A stretch of 64,000 nucleotides of DNA from Streptomyces dysideae (GCF_001514305.1 NZ_KQ949089.1:62001-126000), one strand, 5' to 3'; counted from the first letter of the stretch, positions 16,621 through 26,384 are shown. The notes: generated by a model from the sequence alone, not told the origin. Numbers and translations: made by a program.

Positions 16621-17064
16621 GCGCTCCTCGGACAGCTCCCCGGACAGATCGGAGAGGTTGCCGCGCGGAACCACGCACAGGGCCCAGATGATGAAGCCCG
16701 AGAGCGCGATCATCACGACCGACCACACCGGGTAGTACGGCAGGGAGAGGAAGTTGGCGATGATGACGAGTCCGGCGATGGCCACGCCGGCGACGCGCGC
16801 CCACACCGCGGTCTGGAGCAGCCCGATGCTGACGATCACGGCGACCGCGCCCAGAGCGAGGTGGATCCAGCCCCAGCCGGTCAGGTCGAACTCGAACACG
16901 TAGTTGCGCGTCGTGACGAAGATGTCGTCCTCGGCGATGGCCATGATGCCCCGGAAGATGTCGAGCAGGCCGGCGAGGAAGAGCATCACTGCCGCGAAGG
17001 CCGTCAGGCCGGTTGCCCATTCCTGCTTCGCCGTGTGTGCCGGCCGGGTGTGTGTCGCGGTCAT
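16603..17064 (-). CDS. DUF7144-like four-TM membrane protein
   Basis: The 153-residue membrane protein has four predicted helices after a polar N-terminus. It shows FAAVMLFLAGLLDIFRGIMAI, then the conserved FVTTRNYVFEFDLTGWGWIHL and LPYYPVWSVVMIALSGFIIWAL. This is a common Streptomyces family of unknown function. It lies 30 bp downstream of a SHOCT membrane protein on the same strand and may be cotranscribed. Confidence 0.75.
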   Translation of the reverse strand: MTATHTRPAHTAKQEWATGLTAFAAVMLFLAGLLDIFRGIMAIAEDDIFVTTRNYVFEFDLTGWGWIHLALGAVAVIVSIGLLQTAVWARVAGVAIAGLVIIANFLSLPYYPVWSVVMIALSGFIIWALCVVPRGNLSDLSGELSEERPPHRV

Positions 17065-17094
17065 CTTGCGCCTCGATTCATGGTGTGCGGATGC

Positions 17095-17562
17095 TCAGCG
17101 ACTGGGGGTGCGGGCGGTGGAACCGGCGTGCTCCGCCGAGCCGTGGCCGGTCAGGACCAGTTCCTTCGCCCTGCGGAACTCCTCGTCCGTGATGTCGCCG
17201 CGGGCGCGGATCTCGGACAGCTTGCTGAGTTCGTCGGCGCTGCTGGGTCGGCCCATGCCGCCTGCGGCTTCCCTGATGTGGGCGTTGAAGGCTTCCTGCT
17301 GTGCTCGGGCCTGCGCTATTTCCCGGCGGCCCATGTTCTTGCCGCGGGCGATCACGTAGACGAAGACGCCCAGGAAGGGCAGCAGGATGGTGAGCACCAG
17401 CCAGCCGGCTTTCGCCCACCCGCTCAGCACGTCATCGCGGAAGATGTCGACGACGACGCGGAAGAGCAGGACGAACCACATGATCCACAGGAAGAACAAG
17501 AGCATGCTCCAGAAGACACTCAGCAAGGGATAGTCGTACGCCAGGTACGTCTGCGCGCTCAT
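17095..17562 (-). CDS. SHOCT-domain membrane protein with PLDc_N-type two-TM region
   Basis: The 155-residue protein starts MSAQTYLAYDYPLL, followed by two TM helices (LLFFLWIMWFVLLFRVVVDIF and AGWLVLTILLPFLGVFVYVIA), a charged linker, and a C-terminal SHOCT motif LSKLSEIRARGDITDEEFRRAK. GGAGAAAG lies upstream of ATG 17562. SHOCT tails are short oligomerisation modules. A clear paralogue lies at 26385-26801. The function is not known; such genes are abundant in Streptomyces. Confidence 0.85.
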   Translation of the reverse strand: MSAQTYLAYDYPLLSVFWSMLLFFLWIMWFVLLFRVVVDIFRDDVLSGWAKAGWLVLTILLPFLGVFVYVIARGKNMGRREIAQARAQQEAFNAHIREAAGGMGRPSSADELSKLSEIRARGDITDEEFRRAKELVLTGHGSAEHAGSTARTPSR

Positions 17563-17708
17563 GTCTCTTTCTCCGTCCCGGGCGCTCGCCCGGCCGCCGT
17601 TGCGTGCTGTCTTCAGCATGGGCACGGCCAGGGCCGGATGGCCTCACCCGACGCGGGTGAGCCTGCGGGCGGCCCGGCCCTCGATGGATGCGCTCCTGCG
17701 CGGCAGGA

Positions 17709-18572
17709 TCAGGGTTCGGCCCGCGTACGGCGGGGGACGGCGGCTGTCCGGTACCAGTCGGAGGAGGCGACGTACTGGCCGAGGGCGAGGCCCGAGACGG
17801 CCACCAGGAACACGGCGATCAACCAGGAGAGGAACGTGAAGACGGGCCCCAGCGGACCGAACTCCTGCAGGCTTCGCTCCATGCCCGTGGGCACGAACAG
17901 ACCGGCGGCCCAGCTCAGCACGACCGTGCCCGTGCCCGCCAGCAGCGCTCCCGGCAGCAGGTTCCGCCAGCCGATCCTGCCGCCCAGCAGCAGATGCTGG
18001 GACCACCACCACAGCAGCGTCGCCGACAGCACGGACAGCACCCATCCGATCACCGCGCCGCCGCCGAACCCGCTGCGCAGCGGTGCCTGGACCAGGAGGA
18101 CGCCCAGCCAGACGAGCAGCCAGAGCAGCCAGCGCCAGACCGCGGCCCGCACCGGTGTCCGGGGCAGGTGCCAGCACCGCTCACAGACCGCCTGAAGCGC
18201 CCGGCTGAAGGCCGTGGCGGACACGAGAGTCACCAGCACGCCCACAGCTCCGGCGGCGTCCCGTGGTGTGCCGGTGGCGGTGAAGGCACGGCGTACCTCG
18301 TCGAGCGTGTCGCCGCGCACCCCCAGAACCGCACGGAGGGAGTCGGTCAGCAGGTCCTGCACCCCTCGGGGGGCGAACGCCGCGACGGTCATCAGCAGCG
18401 GGAGCGCGGTGATGAAGGCCTGCGCGGCCAGCCTCACGGAGCCCTCCACGACGTTGAGCGCCGACAGGCGGAGAAGCAGCCCGGCCACCGGACCGGACCG
18501 CAGGCTCGCCAGGACCCGCTCCACCGCCGCGCGCCTGCGGGACGCCGGGGCGGGGCCGGGTTTCCTTGCCAT
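17709..18572 (-). CDS. YihY/BrkB (YhjD)-family inner-membrane protein
   Basis: The 287-residue protein has about six TM helices. The N-terminus is basic, followed by GSVRLAAQAFITALPLLMTVAAF, as in the YihY/virulence-factor BrkB family. Toward the C-terminus it has FGPLGPVFTFLSWLIAVFLVAV. Family members are envelope integrity or export proteins of debated function and were once mislabelled RNase BN. A 22-codon upstream reading frame with a strong ribosome-binding site ends three bases before this start. Confidence 0.82.
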   Translation of the reverse strand: MARKPGPAPASRRRAAVERVLASLRSGPVAGLLLRLSALNVVEGSVRLAAQAFITALPLLMTVAAFAPRGVQDLLTDSLRAVLGVRGDTLDEVRRAFTATGTPRDAAGAVGVLVTLVSATAFSRALQAVCERCWHLPRTPVRAAVWRWLLWLLVWLGVLLVQAPLRSGFGGGAVIGWVLSVLSATLLWWWSQHLLLGGRIGWRNLLPGALLAGTGTVVLSWAAGLFVPTGMERSLQEFGPLGPVFTFLSWLIAVFLVAVSGLALGQYVASSDWYRTAAVPRRTRAEP

Positions 18573-18575
18573 GGC

Positions 18576-18644
18576 TCACGGTGCCGCCCCGCCGGGCTCG
18601 TGTTCCTGTCCGGTGCGCGATGCCGAACCACGCGACGTGGTCAT
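18576..18644 (-). CDS. Possible 22-residue leader peptide upstream of the YihY-like gene
   Basis: A short frame begins at ATG 18644, preceded by GAGGAGGAGCC, and encodes MTTSRGSASRTGQEHEPGGA plus two residues. It stops three bases before the YihY-like start. The strong Shine-Dalgarno sequence and near-contact with the next gene suggest translational coupling or an attenuating upstream frame. The peptide itself has no recognisable motif. Confidence 0.35.
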   Translation of the reverse strand: MTTSRGSASRTGQEHEPGGAAP

Positions 18645-18864
18645 GGCTCCTCCTCGCGTGATCGAGCGCTCGTTTCCGGACCGCCGACGGGGTGGTGTGT
18701 GAGGGGCGGTGTGCGAGGACCTGACCGCTCCAGGGTCACGTCTGTCACCCGGTGCCGGGGTCACCCACCACGGGTGATCCGGCGACGCCGCCGTGGCGGT
18801 GAGGTGGGAATCTCCGGCCGCCTGCCCATCGGCTTTCCGGCCGGACGGAACGAGGAGACACGAG

Positions 18865-18993
18865 ATGAGCGATCCGCGCACTGCCCGGACGGACCGCACC
18901 CGGTCGGGCCGTACGCGCACCGGCGCAGACGGCTCCGCCCCCGCCGGTGAGCGGTGGCCGTCCCCGTCGCCCGCGCCGTGCGAGCGGCGCTGA
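18865..18993 (+). CDS. Possible 42-residue basic/Pro-rich small protein
   Basis: ATG 18865 follows CGAGGAGACACGAG, a good ribosome-binding site. The product is Arg/Thr/Pro-rich (MSDPRTARTDRTRSGRTRTG at the start) and disordered in appearance. The 476-bp gap around it (18573-19048) holds nothing else recognisable on this strand. It may be real or a chance frame in GC-rich DNA. Confidence 0.3.
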   Translation: MSDPRTARTDRTRSGRTRTGADGSAPAGERWPSPSPAPCERR

Positions 18994-19048
18994 GGCTCCC
19001 GCCTGTCTCCACGCGAGGCCGCCCGGCACCGAACACCGCCCGGTCCCG

Positions 19049-19246
19049 TCACTCCGGCAGCTGCCGCATCTCCACGACACGCAGTCCCAGTGACTGGCAG
19101 CGTGCCAGCAGCCCGTACAGGTGTGCTTCGTCCACGACGGGGCCGAACAGGACGGTCTGGCCGGACATCACCACGTGGCCCAGCTCCGGGAAAGCTTTGG
19201 CCAGCGTTTCCGACAGGTGTCCCTCGACTCGGATCTCGTAGCGCAC
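19049..19246 (-). CDS. Small conserved Streptomyces protein (65 aa)
   Basis: The protein reads MRYEIRVEGHLSETLAKAFP, then GHVVMSGQTVLFGPVVDEAH and a final helix ending VVEMRQLPE. The beta-alpha-beta pattern resembles an ACT-like or ferredoxin-like half-domain. GTG 19246 is preceded by GGGAGGACAG; the longer open frame to 19288 has no ribosome-binding site. I recognise this as a widespread Streptomyces small protein without a known function. Confidence 0.75.
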   Translation of the reverse strand: MRYEIRVEGHLSETLAKAFPELGHVVMSGQTVLFGPVVDEAHLYGLLARCQSLGLRVVEMRQLPE

Positions 19247-19383
19247 GAGCTGTCCTCCCGTGGACTGCCTGGGACAGGCGGACGGCACTCCTCCCTACGA
19301 TCGTGCGCTTTCGCGCTCCTTCGGGCCTCACCCGGTACAGGTGACCCGTGGCCCGGCGACGGACCCCACGGACCAACGCCTTC

Positions 19384-19911
19384 TCAATGCTTCAGAACGA
19401 TCTCGAAGGAAATGATCAGCAGGCCGAGCAGCAGATTGACCGACGCGGTGGCGGCCATCAGCCGCCGGGAAGCACCCGCGCGGCGTGCCGCGGCCACGGA
19501 CCAGCCGACCTGCCCGGCCACGGCGACGGAGAGGGCCAGCCAGAGGGCACCCCGCACGTCCAGGCCCAGGAGCGGGCTGACGGCCACCGCGACGGCCGGC
19601 GGGACGGCGGCCTTGACGATCGGCCACTCATCGCGGCACACGCGCAGCACGACCCGGCGGTTCGGAGCCCGCTGCGCCAGACGCGCCCCGAACAGCTGGG
19701 CATGCACGTGCGCGATCCAGAACGCCACGCCGGTGAGCAACAGCAGCAGCACCAGCTCGGTGCGGGGGAACGAGCCCAAAGAGCCCGCGCCGATCACCAC
19801 GGAGGCCGCGAGCATGGATCCGTAGACGCCGCCCGTGTAGTCCGCGCGGACCCGCCGCTCGGCACGGCACTCCCCGCGGGCCGTGGTCGGGCCGGTCCTG
19901 GTCCTGGACAT
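19384..19911 (-). CDS. Four-TM integral membrane protein
   Basis: The 175-residue protein has a charged N-terminus, then four hydrophobic helices (SMLAASVVIGAGSLGSF, LVLLLLLTGVAFWIAHVHAQ, a central AVAVAVSPLLGL segment, and LMAATASVNLLLGLLIISF). The motif AFWIAHVHAQLFGARLA is shared by a family of uncharacterised actinobacterial membrane proteins. GGAGGGAG lies upstream of the ATG. It is 30 bp downstream of the drug exporter's stop and could be cotranscribed with it. Confidence 0.7.
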   Translation of the reverse strand: MSRTRTGPTTARGECRAERRVRADYTGGVYGSMLAASVVIGAGSLGSFPRTELVLLLLLTGVAFWIAHVHAQLFGARLAQRAPNRRVVLRVCRDEWPIVKAAVPPAVAVAVSPLLGLDVRGALWLALSVAVAGQVGWSVAAARRAGASRRLMAATASVNLLLGLLIISFEIVLKH

Positions 19912-19941
19912 CGGTGACTCCCTCCGGACTCAGCGCTTCGA

Positions 19942-21558
19942 TCAGGTCACTCCGGCCGGAGCATCGGCGTCCGGCTGCCGCGGACGGCTGTCCCGGCCGG
20001 TCGGCAGATGTGGTGTGACCAGGAAACTGGCGAGGGCGATGCCGCCGGTGGCCAGGATCGCCGCCTTCAGGCCGTCCAGCTGCGCGGAGGCGTAGGAGTC
20101 CGCGACGGCGTCGACCTCGGACGGCGGCAACCCGGCACGCTCGGCCGCCGAGCGCACCTGATCGGTGGAGACGAAGGTGATCCCGGCCTCGAGAGCGACA
20201 CCGACCTGCTCACGGGTCTGTTCGGACAGCTGCGGATTGTCGTCCACCTGCGTGGTGACGGCGTGGGCCAGCCCACCGATGAGGATCGACCCGATGAGCG
20301 CGGTGCCCAGCGCGGAGCCCAGATTCTGTGCCGTGAACTGGAGCCCTCCGGCCTCACTGCGTTCCTCCTCGCCGACGCCGGACTGGACGACGTTGCCCAG
20401 CTGCGAGGCGAGCAGGCCGACACCCACGCCCAGCAGGGCCATGGCTCCGGCGAACTGCGCGTCGTCGATGACCGGGTCGATGGTGGCCAGCAGCCACACG
20501 ATGGCCGCCGCCAGGGTCACCAGGGCCAGCCGGACCACCCGGCGCGGCCCCATCACCCGACCCAGCAAGGACCCGCACAGGGAGGTCACGAGCATGCTGG
20601 CGGACACCGGGAGCAGGCGCAGCCCCGTCTCGAAGGCGTCGAACCCCTGAACCACCTGCAAGTACAGCGGGATGGTGAAGAACAGCCCCAGCAGAATGAG
20701 GTTCTGGCTCAGCAGCGTCATCAGGCCGGACCGCAGCACCGGCCTGCCCAGCAGGGACAGGTGTACCAGTGGGTCGGTCCCCCGGTGCTCCCGCCGCCGC
20801 TCCCACCACCGGAAGACGGCCAGGACGGCCACCCCCAGGCCGACGACGAACAGCGTCGGGGCGAAGCCGAAGACGGTGAAGGGAGGGTTGCGGGGCTGCA
20901 CCCATCCCCAGGTGCTGCTCTGCAGCACCCCGAGCACGCCCAGTCCCAGTCCGGCCGCCGAGAGCACGGCACCGACGCCGTCCAGCCGGGGGCGCGGGCC
21001 GGTCCGGGGGGACTCCGCGATCACCCGGCGGCACAGCAGGACGGCCACGACGACCACGACCTCGCCGGCGAAGACCAGCCGCCAGGTGAGGTACGTCGTC
21101 ACCCAGCCGCCCAGCAGCGGGCCGACCGCGATCCCGGCGCCGGCGAGCCCGCCGATGACCGCGTAGGCGATGGCCCGGTCCTTCCCGCGGTACGACTCCG
21201 CGACGAGGGCGGCCATGGCCGGCAGCACCATGGCGGCGCCCAGTCCCTCGATGACGGACCAGCCCAGCGTGAGGACCCCCAGCGTGGGTGCCGCGGCGGT
21301 CAGGGCCGACCCCACGCCGTAGACGACCAACCCCAGAAGGAACATACGGCGACGCCCCAGGATGTCCCCGAACCTGCCGCCGATGATCATGAACGCCGCC
21401 ATGACCAGCGCGTACAGCGTGATGACGGCCTGGATGGCGGTGACCTCCGTGTCGAAGTCCTCGACCAGCTGACTGATGGACACGTTCATGACCGAGGTGT
21501 CCAGGACCATGAGGAACTGGGCCGTACCGAGGACGATCAGAGCCCGCCAGTGCTTCAC
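19942..21558 (-). CDS. DHA2-family (EmrB/QacA-type) MFS drug exporter
   Basis: The ~538-residue protein has 14 TM segments. It carries DHA2 landmarks: LDTSVMNVSISQLVEDF in helix 1 (motif D1), GGRFGDILGRRRMF (motif A), and GPLLGGWVTTYLTWRLVF (motif C region). GTG 21558 follows GAGGTGG; an extension to 21645 is open but unlikely. Family members expel drugs or antibiotics using proton antiport. It is followed by a four-TM protein, and a large LuxR regulator lies immediately upstream on the same strand. Confidence 0.92.
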   Translation of the reverse strand: MKHWRALIVLGTAQFLMVLDTSVMNVSISQLVEDFDTEVTAIQAVITLYALVMAAFMIIGGRFGDILGRRRMFLLGLVVYGVGSALTAAAPTLGVLTLGWSVIEGLGAAMVLPAMAALVAESYRGKDRAIAYAVIGGLAGAGIAVGPLLGGWVTTYLTWRLVFAGEVVVVVAVLLCRRVIAESPRTGPRPRLDGVGAVLSAAGLGLGVLGVLQSSTWGWVQPRNPPFTVFGFAPTLFVVGLGVAVLAVFRWWERRREHRGTDPLVHLSLLGRPVLRSGLMTLLSQNLILLGLFFTIPLYLQVVQGFDAFETGLRLLPVSASMLVTSLCGSLLGRVMGPRRVVRLALVTLAAAIVWLLATIDPVIDDAQFAGAMALLGVGVGLLASQLGNVVQSGVGEEERSEAGGLQFTAQNLGSALGTALIGSILIGGLAHAVTTQVDDNPQLSEQTREQVGVALEAGITFVSTDQVRSAAERAGLPPSEVDAVADSYASAQLDGLKAAILATGGIALASFLVTPHLPTGRDSRPRQPDADAPAGVT

Positions 21559-21750
21559 GCTGTCCACCTCGCCGAGTCGGCCGGTACGCCGGCGGAGTCG
21601 GCCGGGCAGTGGCCTGCAACGCCCCGCCGCTCCTGCCCATCGCATCCGAAGTACGCGCCTCGTGCCTCACCCGCCACGGGGGATGGGCAGCACCCCTGCG
21701 ATGTCCGGCCGGTGGGGAGAGCGGGCCCGAACCCTCTCACCGACGCGCGT

Positions 21751-24444
21751 TCACAGCAGCCGGAGGTCGCGCGCGCGGCGCACCGCGTCGCCTCGCCGGT
21801 TCACCGCCAGCTTCCGGTAGACGCTCTTGAGGTGGGTCTTCACCGTGTTCACCGACACGTAGAGGTCGGCGGCGACCTCCTCCGTCGACATCATCCGGGC
21901 CAGCCGCTCCAGGACGTCGCGCTCGCGTCCGCTCAGCTCCACCGCGACGAGCGGCGGGGACAGCGACGACTCCGGCCGAGGTTGCTCACCGTGTCGCGGC
22001 AGGCCGCGCGTGAGCCAGCCCGCTGCCAGCTCGTGGAGCGGAGGCGTGGCCAGGAGGGGCCGGATCCACGCTCCCGCATCGAGGAACGGACGTCGCAGCC
22101 GCTCCCGCCGAGCGTCGAGGAGCGCATGCGCCACGAGCCTGCGGGCGGCGGCGGTGTCTCCCGCCCCCTCCGCGGCCTGAGCCCTCACCAGCGCTGCCCT
22201 CACGGTCACCGCCGGCCCGGCCCGGCCCCCGGTGCGGATGCTGTCGAGCAGGTCGATGGCCGCCCCGGCACGGCCTGCGGCAACCTGGATCGCCGCGGCC
22301 TCCACGGCACACGTCGGCTGGTCGCCGGACACGCCCTGGAGCATCTCGGCGGCTTCGGCCGGCCGTCCTTCGGCCAGGTGGGCGGCGGCGGCGAAGAGCG
22401 CTTCATAGCCTGCCGCCCAGGGTGAGGCCATGGCGGCGGCGACGGCCGGGGCTGCCGCCTCGACGGCGGCTCGTGCCTTGCCCCTGACCGACAGGAGACG
22501 AGCTGTGGCGAGGGCTCGTCCCGCCGCCATCACCGGATCCCGCGTTCCCGATGGGAGCCGGGCCGTCTCGTCGAGGAGGGCTTGGGCCCGGCCCAGCTCA
22601 TGGCGGTCGACGGCCACGGCGGCCAGGACCAGCTGCCCGATGCCGGAGCCGGACGGCTGGGGCAGGCCGACCCGCTCCACCTCGGGCACCGCCGCCAGGG
22701 CCTTGCGCTCCGCCCGGCCGAGCCAGCCGTTCAGATAGTCGAGCAGGGCCAGGTGCTCCGTCGAGTCCTCCCGGGGCAGCACGGTGGAGGCCCCGCCGGG
22801 AGCGCCGGCCGCCGCGGTCAGGGCGGCGCGCGCGTCCTCGAAACGCCCGGCCCACAGGCGGGCCGAGCCCAGATGGGTCAGCAGGAGAGCAGTGAGTTCG
22901 GGATGCTTGTCCAGGAGGTGTGCCGGGACCTCCTGCCGCAGTTCATCGGCCCTTTCGGCGGCCTTTTCGGCCTGTGGGGGACATCCGGTCAGCCGGGCGG
23001 CCAGTGCCTCGAGCAGCGCACAGCTCAGCTGGGCGGCCGCCGGCTCGGGCGCGTCGTCGGCCAGATGCTCCTCGGCGTGGCGCAGGCGGGTCAGCCCGCG
23101 GTCGAGGTCGTACCGGGACAGGTCGCGGGCCGCGCGCACGAGGTCCGCCGCGGCACTCCTGGCCTCGGGCCCCATGGGGGAGAAGAACTCGGTCAGGTCA
23201 CCCGAGCGCAGGCCGGTGAAGAGCTGTCCGATCGCCAGGTCGTCGACGAGGGCGCCGGCGGCGAAATCCCAGTCGCCCGCGGCGGCGCCGTGGGCGAGTG
23301 TCTCCGGCAGGAATCCGGAACGACGCAGCCACCGCGCGGCCCGCCGGTGGAGTTCCGGCTCCAGGCCGGGCAGGCGCTCGCGCAGATGAGCCCGGAGTAT
23401 CTCCCCGAACAGCGGGTGGAGCTGGTACCACGCGTGCCCGAGGTGCTCGACGAACGCGTTGTCGCGGTGCAGCCCGGCGAGAATGGGCTCGGCATCGGTC
23501 CGGAGGGTCAGCGCGTTGGCCAGATCGGGACAGAAACGCTCCAGGACGCTGACACGCAGCAGGAGGCCCTGTGTCTCCTCCGGCTGTCCCTTGAGGACCT
23601 CGGCCAGCAGGAAGTCAGCGACCGTACTGCGGTCCGCCTCGAACTCCTTCAGGTAGAGCTCCGGGTCGGCGCTCTCCAGAGCGGCCAGGGCGGACAGGCG
23701 CAAGCCGGCGGCCCAGCCCCGGGTACGGTCCACCAGGGCGCGCGCGGCAGAGACCGGAAGGCTCAGACCGTGCAGCTCCAGCAGTGCGACGGTCTCCTCG
23801 GGGGTGAACGCCAGCTCGGCGGCGCGGATCTCCGTCAACTCGCCGGCCGCCCGGTAACGGTGCAGCGGCAGCAGCGGTTCGGTGCGGGTGACGAGGACGA
23901 GGTGCAGGCCCCGCCCGGCGTGGTGCAGGACGAACTCCAGCTGGTCCGTGACCTCCAGATCGGTCACGCGGTCGTACTCGTCGAGCACGAGGATCACGGG
24001 CCGGTCGCGATCGTTCAGCTCGGCGGCGAGCGTTGCCAGCAGCCTTTGGTCCACCCCGGTCGCGTCCGCGGGGACCCCGACCGCGTCGGATGCCGGTGCA
24101 CCGCAGGCGCGCAGTGCCTGAAGGACGTATGCCCAGAACACCCCGGGACGCCGGTCCCCGACTTCGACGGTGAGCCAGGCGACCGGTGGCGGCAGTCCGG
24201 CGGCCCAGTCGGCGGCGAGCAGGGTTTTGCCGGCCCCGGCCGCCCCGTTGACCAGTGTCAACGGCGTCCCGCGAAACTGGTCGAGGTGGTCGACGAGCCG
24301 CTGCCGCCGCAGGAACGTGGCAGGCCTCGCCGGGAGGGCGAACCGGGTGCGCAGGAACGGGTCTCCCTGGGGATCGGCGCACGGAACGGCCGGAACGGTC
24401 GGTCCTTGGGCGTTCTCGTAGGTCTCGGCCACGGCGTTCACCAC
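21751..24444 (-). CDS. LAL-type LuxR-family ATP-dependent transcriptional activator (MalT-like)
   Basis: The 897-residue regulator starts at GTG 24444. The Walker A motif is VNGAAGAGKTLLAADW (about residue 66) and Walker B is VILVLDEYDRV (about residue 150). A long helical repeat region follows, then a C-terminal LuxR HTH: ELSGRERDVLERLARMM...VSVNTVKTHLKSVYRKL. This is the MalT/LAL architecture, in which ATP and an inducer drive oligomerisation on DNA. Next to a DHA2 exporter it probably controls drug-efflux or secondary-metabolite genes. Confidence 0.92.
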   Translation of the reverse strand: MVNAVAETYENAQGPTVPAVPCADPQGDPFLRTRFALPARPATFLRRQRLVDHLDQFRGTPLTLVNGAAGAGKTLLAADWAAGLPPPVAWLTVEVGDRRPGVFWAYVLQALRACGAPASDAVGVPADATGVDQRLLATLAAELNDRDRPVILVLDEYDRVTDLEVTDQLEFVLHHAGRGLHLVLVTRTEPLLPLHRYRAAGELTEIRAAELAFTPEETVALLELHGLSLPVSAARALVDRTRGWAAGLRLSALAALESADPELYLKEFEADRSTVADFLLAEVLKGQPEETQGLLLRVSVLERFCPDLANALTLRTDAEPILAGLHRDNAFVEHLGHAWYQLHPLFGEILRAHLRERLPGLEPELHRRAARWLRRSGFLPETLAHGAAAGDWDFAAGALVDDLAIGQLFTGLRSGDLTEFFSPMGPEARSAAADLVRAARDLSRYDLDRGLTRLRHAEEHLADDAPEPAAAQLSCALLEALAARLTGCPPQAEKAAERADELRQEVPAHLLDKHPELTALLLTHLGSARLWAGRFEDARAALTAAAGAPGGASTVLPREDSTEHLALLDYLNGWLGRAERKALAAVPEVERVGLPQPSGSGIGQLVLAAVAVDRHELGRAQALLDETARLPSGTRDPVMAAGRALATARLLSVRGKARAAVEAAAPAVAAAMASPWAAGYEALFAAAAHLAEGRPAEAAEMLQGVSGDQPTCAVEAAAIQVAAGRAGAAIDLLDSIRTGGRAGPAVTVRAALVRAQAAEGAGDTAAARRLVAHALLDARRERLRRPFLDAGAWIRPLLATPPLHELAAGWLTRGLPRHGEQPRPESSLSPPLVAVELSGRERDVLERLARMMSTEEVAADLYVSVNTVKTHLKSVYRKLAVNRRGDAVRRARDLRLL

Positions 24445-24699
24445 CCCTGTCCGCCAGGGTCACGTCACGGGCGGCGCTCCCTCCCCCAGCATCCCAGTCT
24501 CCCCGCCCCGGCGCGCGGCACATCGGGCCACTGAGCCGTTCACCAGCCCTTATGCTCCTGCCGCCGGGGCCCACGGCGGTGTTCGTCACCCACAGCACCC
24601 CGTTGCTCTCCGGCACCTCGTTCCAGGCGCCGGGGAGGGCGCCCAGCGGTTCGGACACGACGAGGCGCGTTCGGGGCGAGCCGGGTGTCCTCTCCCGGG

Positions 24700-26130
24700 T
24701 CAGGCCGTCGGCAGCTCCTCCGCGGGCAGCCGGCCTGCGCGTACCGCGTCGACCAGGGCTTGGTGGTCACGCTCGTTCTGGTCGGCGTATGCCTCGGCGA
24801 AGGTGGCGAGTGCGCGGTCGAACGAGTCGCCGCTGCCCAGGTATGCGGCGATCGCGATGCGGTCGCCGGACCGCGCGTGCGCACGAGCCAGGGTGACCCC
24901 GCACACTTCGCCGAACGCCCGCATGTCGTTCGGCCGCATCCTCTCCGGCATGGCGATGCCCTTCCAGTCGCGCAGCTGGCGGACGTAGAAGTCGCGCTGC
25001 TTGCCGTCGATCCCGTCCACCCGTTCCCAGCCGAGGAAGATGTCGCTCGTCGCCTGCATCAACCGCTGGCCCGAGACCACCCGCTCGCCCTGGTTGGAGT
25101 AGCGGCTGGTGCCGACGCGTGCGGCGAGCACGGAGGCGTCGGCTTCCTTGGCCTGGAGGAAGAGCGGGTCCTGGCCGTCCCGGCCGAGAAGGAGAAAGAT
25201 CCAGCACCGGGTGCCGACGCTGCCGACGCCGACCACCTTGCGGGCGACGTCGGCCAGTCGGTAGTCCGCCAGGAGCGTGCGCCGGTCGGAGGCGAGAGTG
25301 CGGCCGTACCGCTCGATCAGACCGCGGAACTGGCGCTCCAGCGCGCTGCGCTCGACGTCCGGCAGCAGGTCGCCGGCCGGGACGAGCAGGGGTGGATCCG
25401 CCGCGATCCTGGGCCGGCCGTCGACCGTCTCGGTGAGCTTGTCGAAAGCCTGGAGGCTGTCGCGGGTACGGGCCTTGGCCAGGGCGCGGGACAGGTTCTT
25501 CTGACCGCGCTTGTGGAGCCGGCCTGCGGCCAGGGACTCGAGGAGGTCCGCGTCGATCTTCGCGTACCAGACGTCGAGGTTACCCGTGCCCGCGAAGCGG
25601 ATCATCGCCTGGCGGTACGAACGGACCGTGGAGCTCACGATGCGGGCGCGTTCGGCGTCGTCGAAGCCGTTTGCCCGCCCAGCGATGACGAGACTCGCCG
25701 AGAGCCGCTTGACGTCCCACTCCCAGGGGCCCGGCAGCGTCTCGTCGAAGTCGTTGATGTCGAACACCAACTGCCGCTCCGGCGAGGCGAGCAGACGGAA
25801 GTTCAGCAGGTGTGCGTCCCCGCACAGTTGGGCCGTGAGTCCCGAGCGGGGGCTGTCGGCCAGGTCGGACGCCATGATCGCGGCGGCGCCCCGGTAGAAG
25901 CGGAACGGGGACTCCATCATCCGGCCGTAGCGGATCGGGACGAGTTCGGGCACCCGCGCCGCGGACTGTGCCTCCAGGATCGCCACCGGGTCAGGCCGGT
26001 CAGGAGACGGCCTGTACACGGCGTGGCCCGACCGCGGGGTGCGGCGCCGCGCCGCCTTGCCGAGAGCCGTGCGTTCCTGGGGCGTGGTGTGGGGTACCGC
26101 GCGCATGGCCGTGGTCGCGTTCTGGGACAT
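24700..26130 (-). CDS. DUF2252 (kinase-like fold) protein
   Basis: The 476-residue protein has the DUF2252 sequence order: RYGRMMESPFRFYRGAA, then CGDAHLLNFRLLASPERQLVF with the kinase-like HxxN, and DINDFDETLPGPWEWDVKRL with the D-x-N-D-F-D-E motif. These are the equivalents of the catalytic and metal loops of aminoglycoside-phosphotransferase-like folds. ATG 26130 has AGGAGGG upstream; an open extension to 26307 lacks one. The family's substrate is unknown. Confidence 0.9.
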   Translation of the reverse strand: MSQNATTAMRAVPHTTPQERTALGKAARRRTPRSGHAVYRPSPDRPDPVAILEAQSAARVPELVPIRYGRMMESPFRFYRGAAAIMASDLADSPRSGLTAQLCGDAHLLNFRLLASPERQLVFDINDFDETLPGPWEWDVKRLSASLVIAGRANGFDDAERARIVSSTVRSYRQAMIRFAGTGNLDVWYAKIDADLLESLAAGRLHKRGQKNLSRALAKARTRDSLQAFDKLTETVDGRPRIAADPPLLVPAGDLLPDVERSALERQFRGLIERYGRTLASDRRTLLADYRLADVARKVVGVGSVGTRCWIFLLLGRDGQDPLFLQAKEADASVLAARVGTSRYSNQGERVVSGQRLMQATSDIFLGWERVDGIDGKQRDFYVRQLRDWKGIAMPERMRPNDMRAFGEVCGVTLARAHARSGDRIAIAAYLGSGDSFDRALATFAEAYADQNERDHQALVDAVRAGRLPAEELPTA

Positions 26131-26384
26131 CGAAGACCCTCCTGCCTGGTCCGGCGGCCGTCGGGACACCCGGCACACGGCGCGGGGCACGTCGGGCAGA
26201 AGGGCAGCTCCGTGGCCTTCTGCCCGATGTAGGCCGCGCGGACTGCCGACGCCGGGTGGGCGCCTGTTCTCAGCTCCGGTTTTGCGAGCGGGGTCGATAT
26301 GCGCCACGTAGGAGATGGGCGGGGCATCCGAGGCGGCGAGCGCCGGGATACGCGTGACGCCCGTCCCGTTGCGCGCTCATGGGG

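Noticed and set aside
20008..24534. Large plus-strand frames (805 and 650 codons) across the MFS and LuxR genes
   Set aside because: Both are shadows of minus-strand genes with recognisable domains; their composition is Arg/Gly/Gln-rich without structure.
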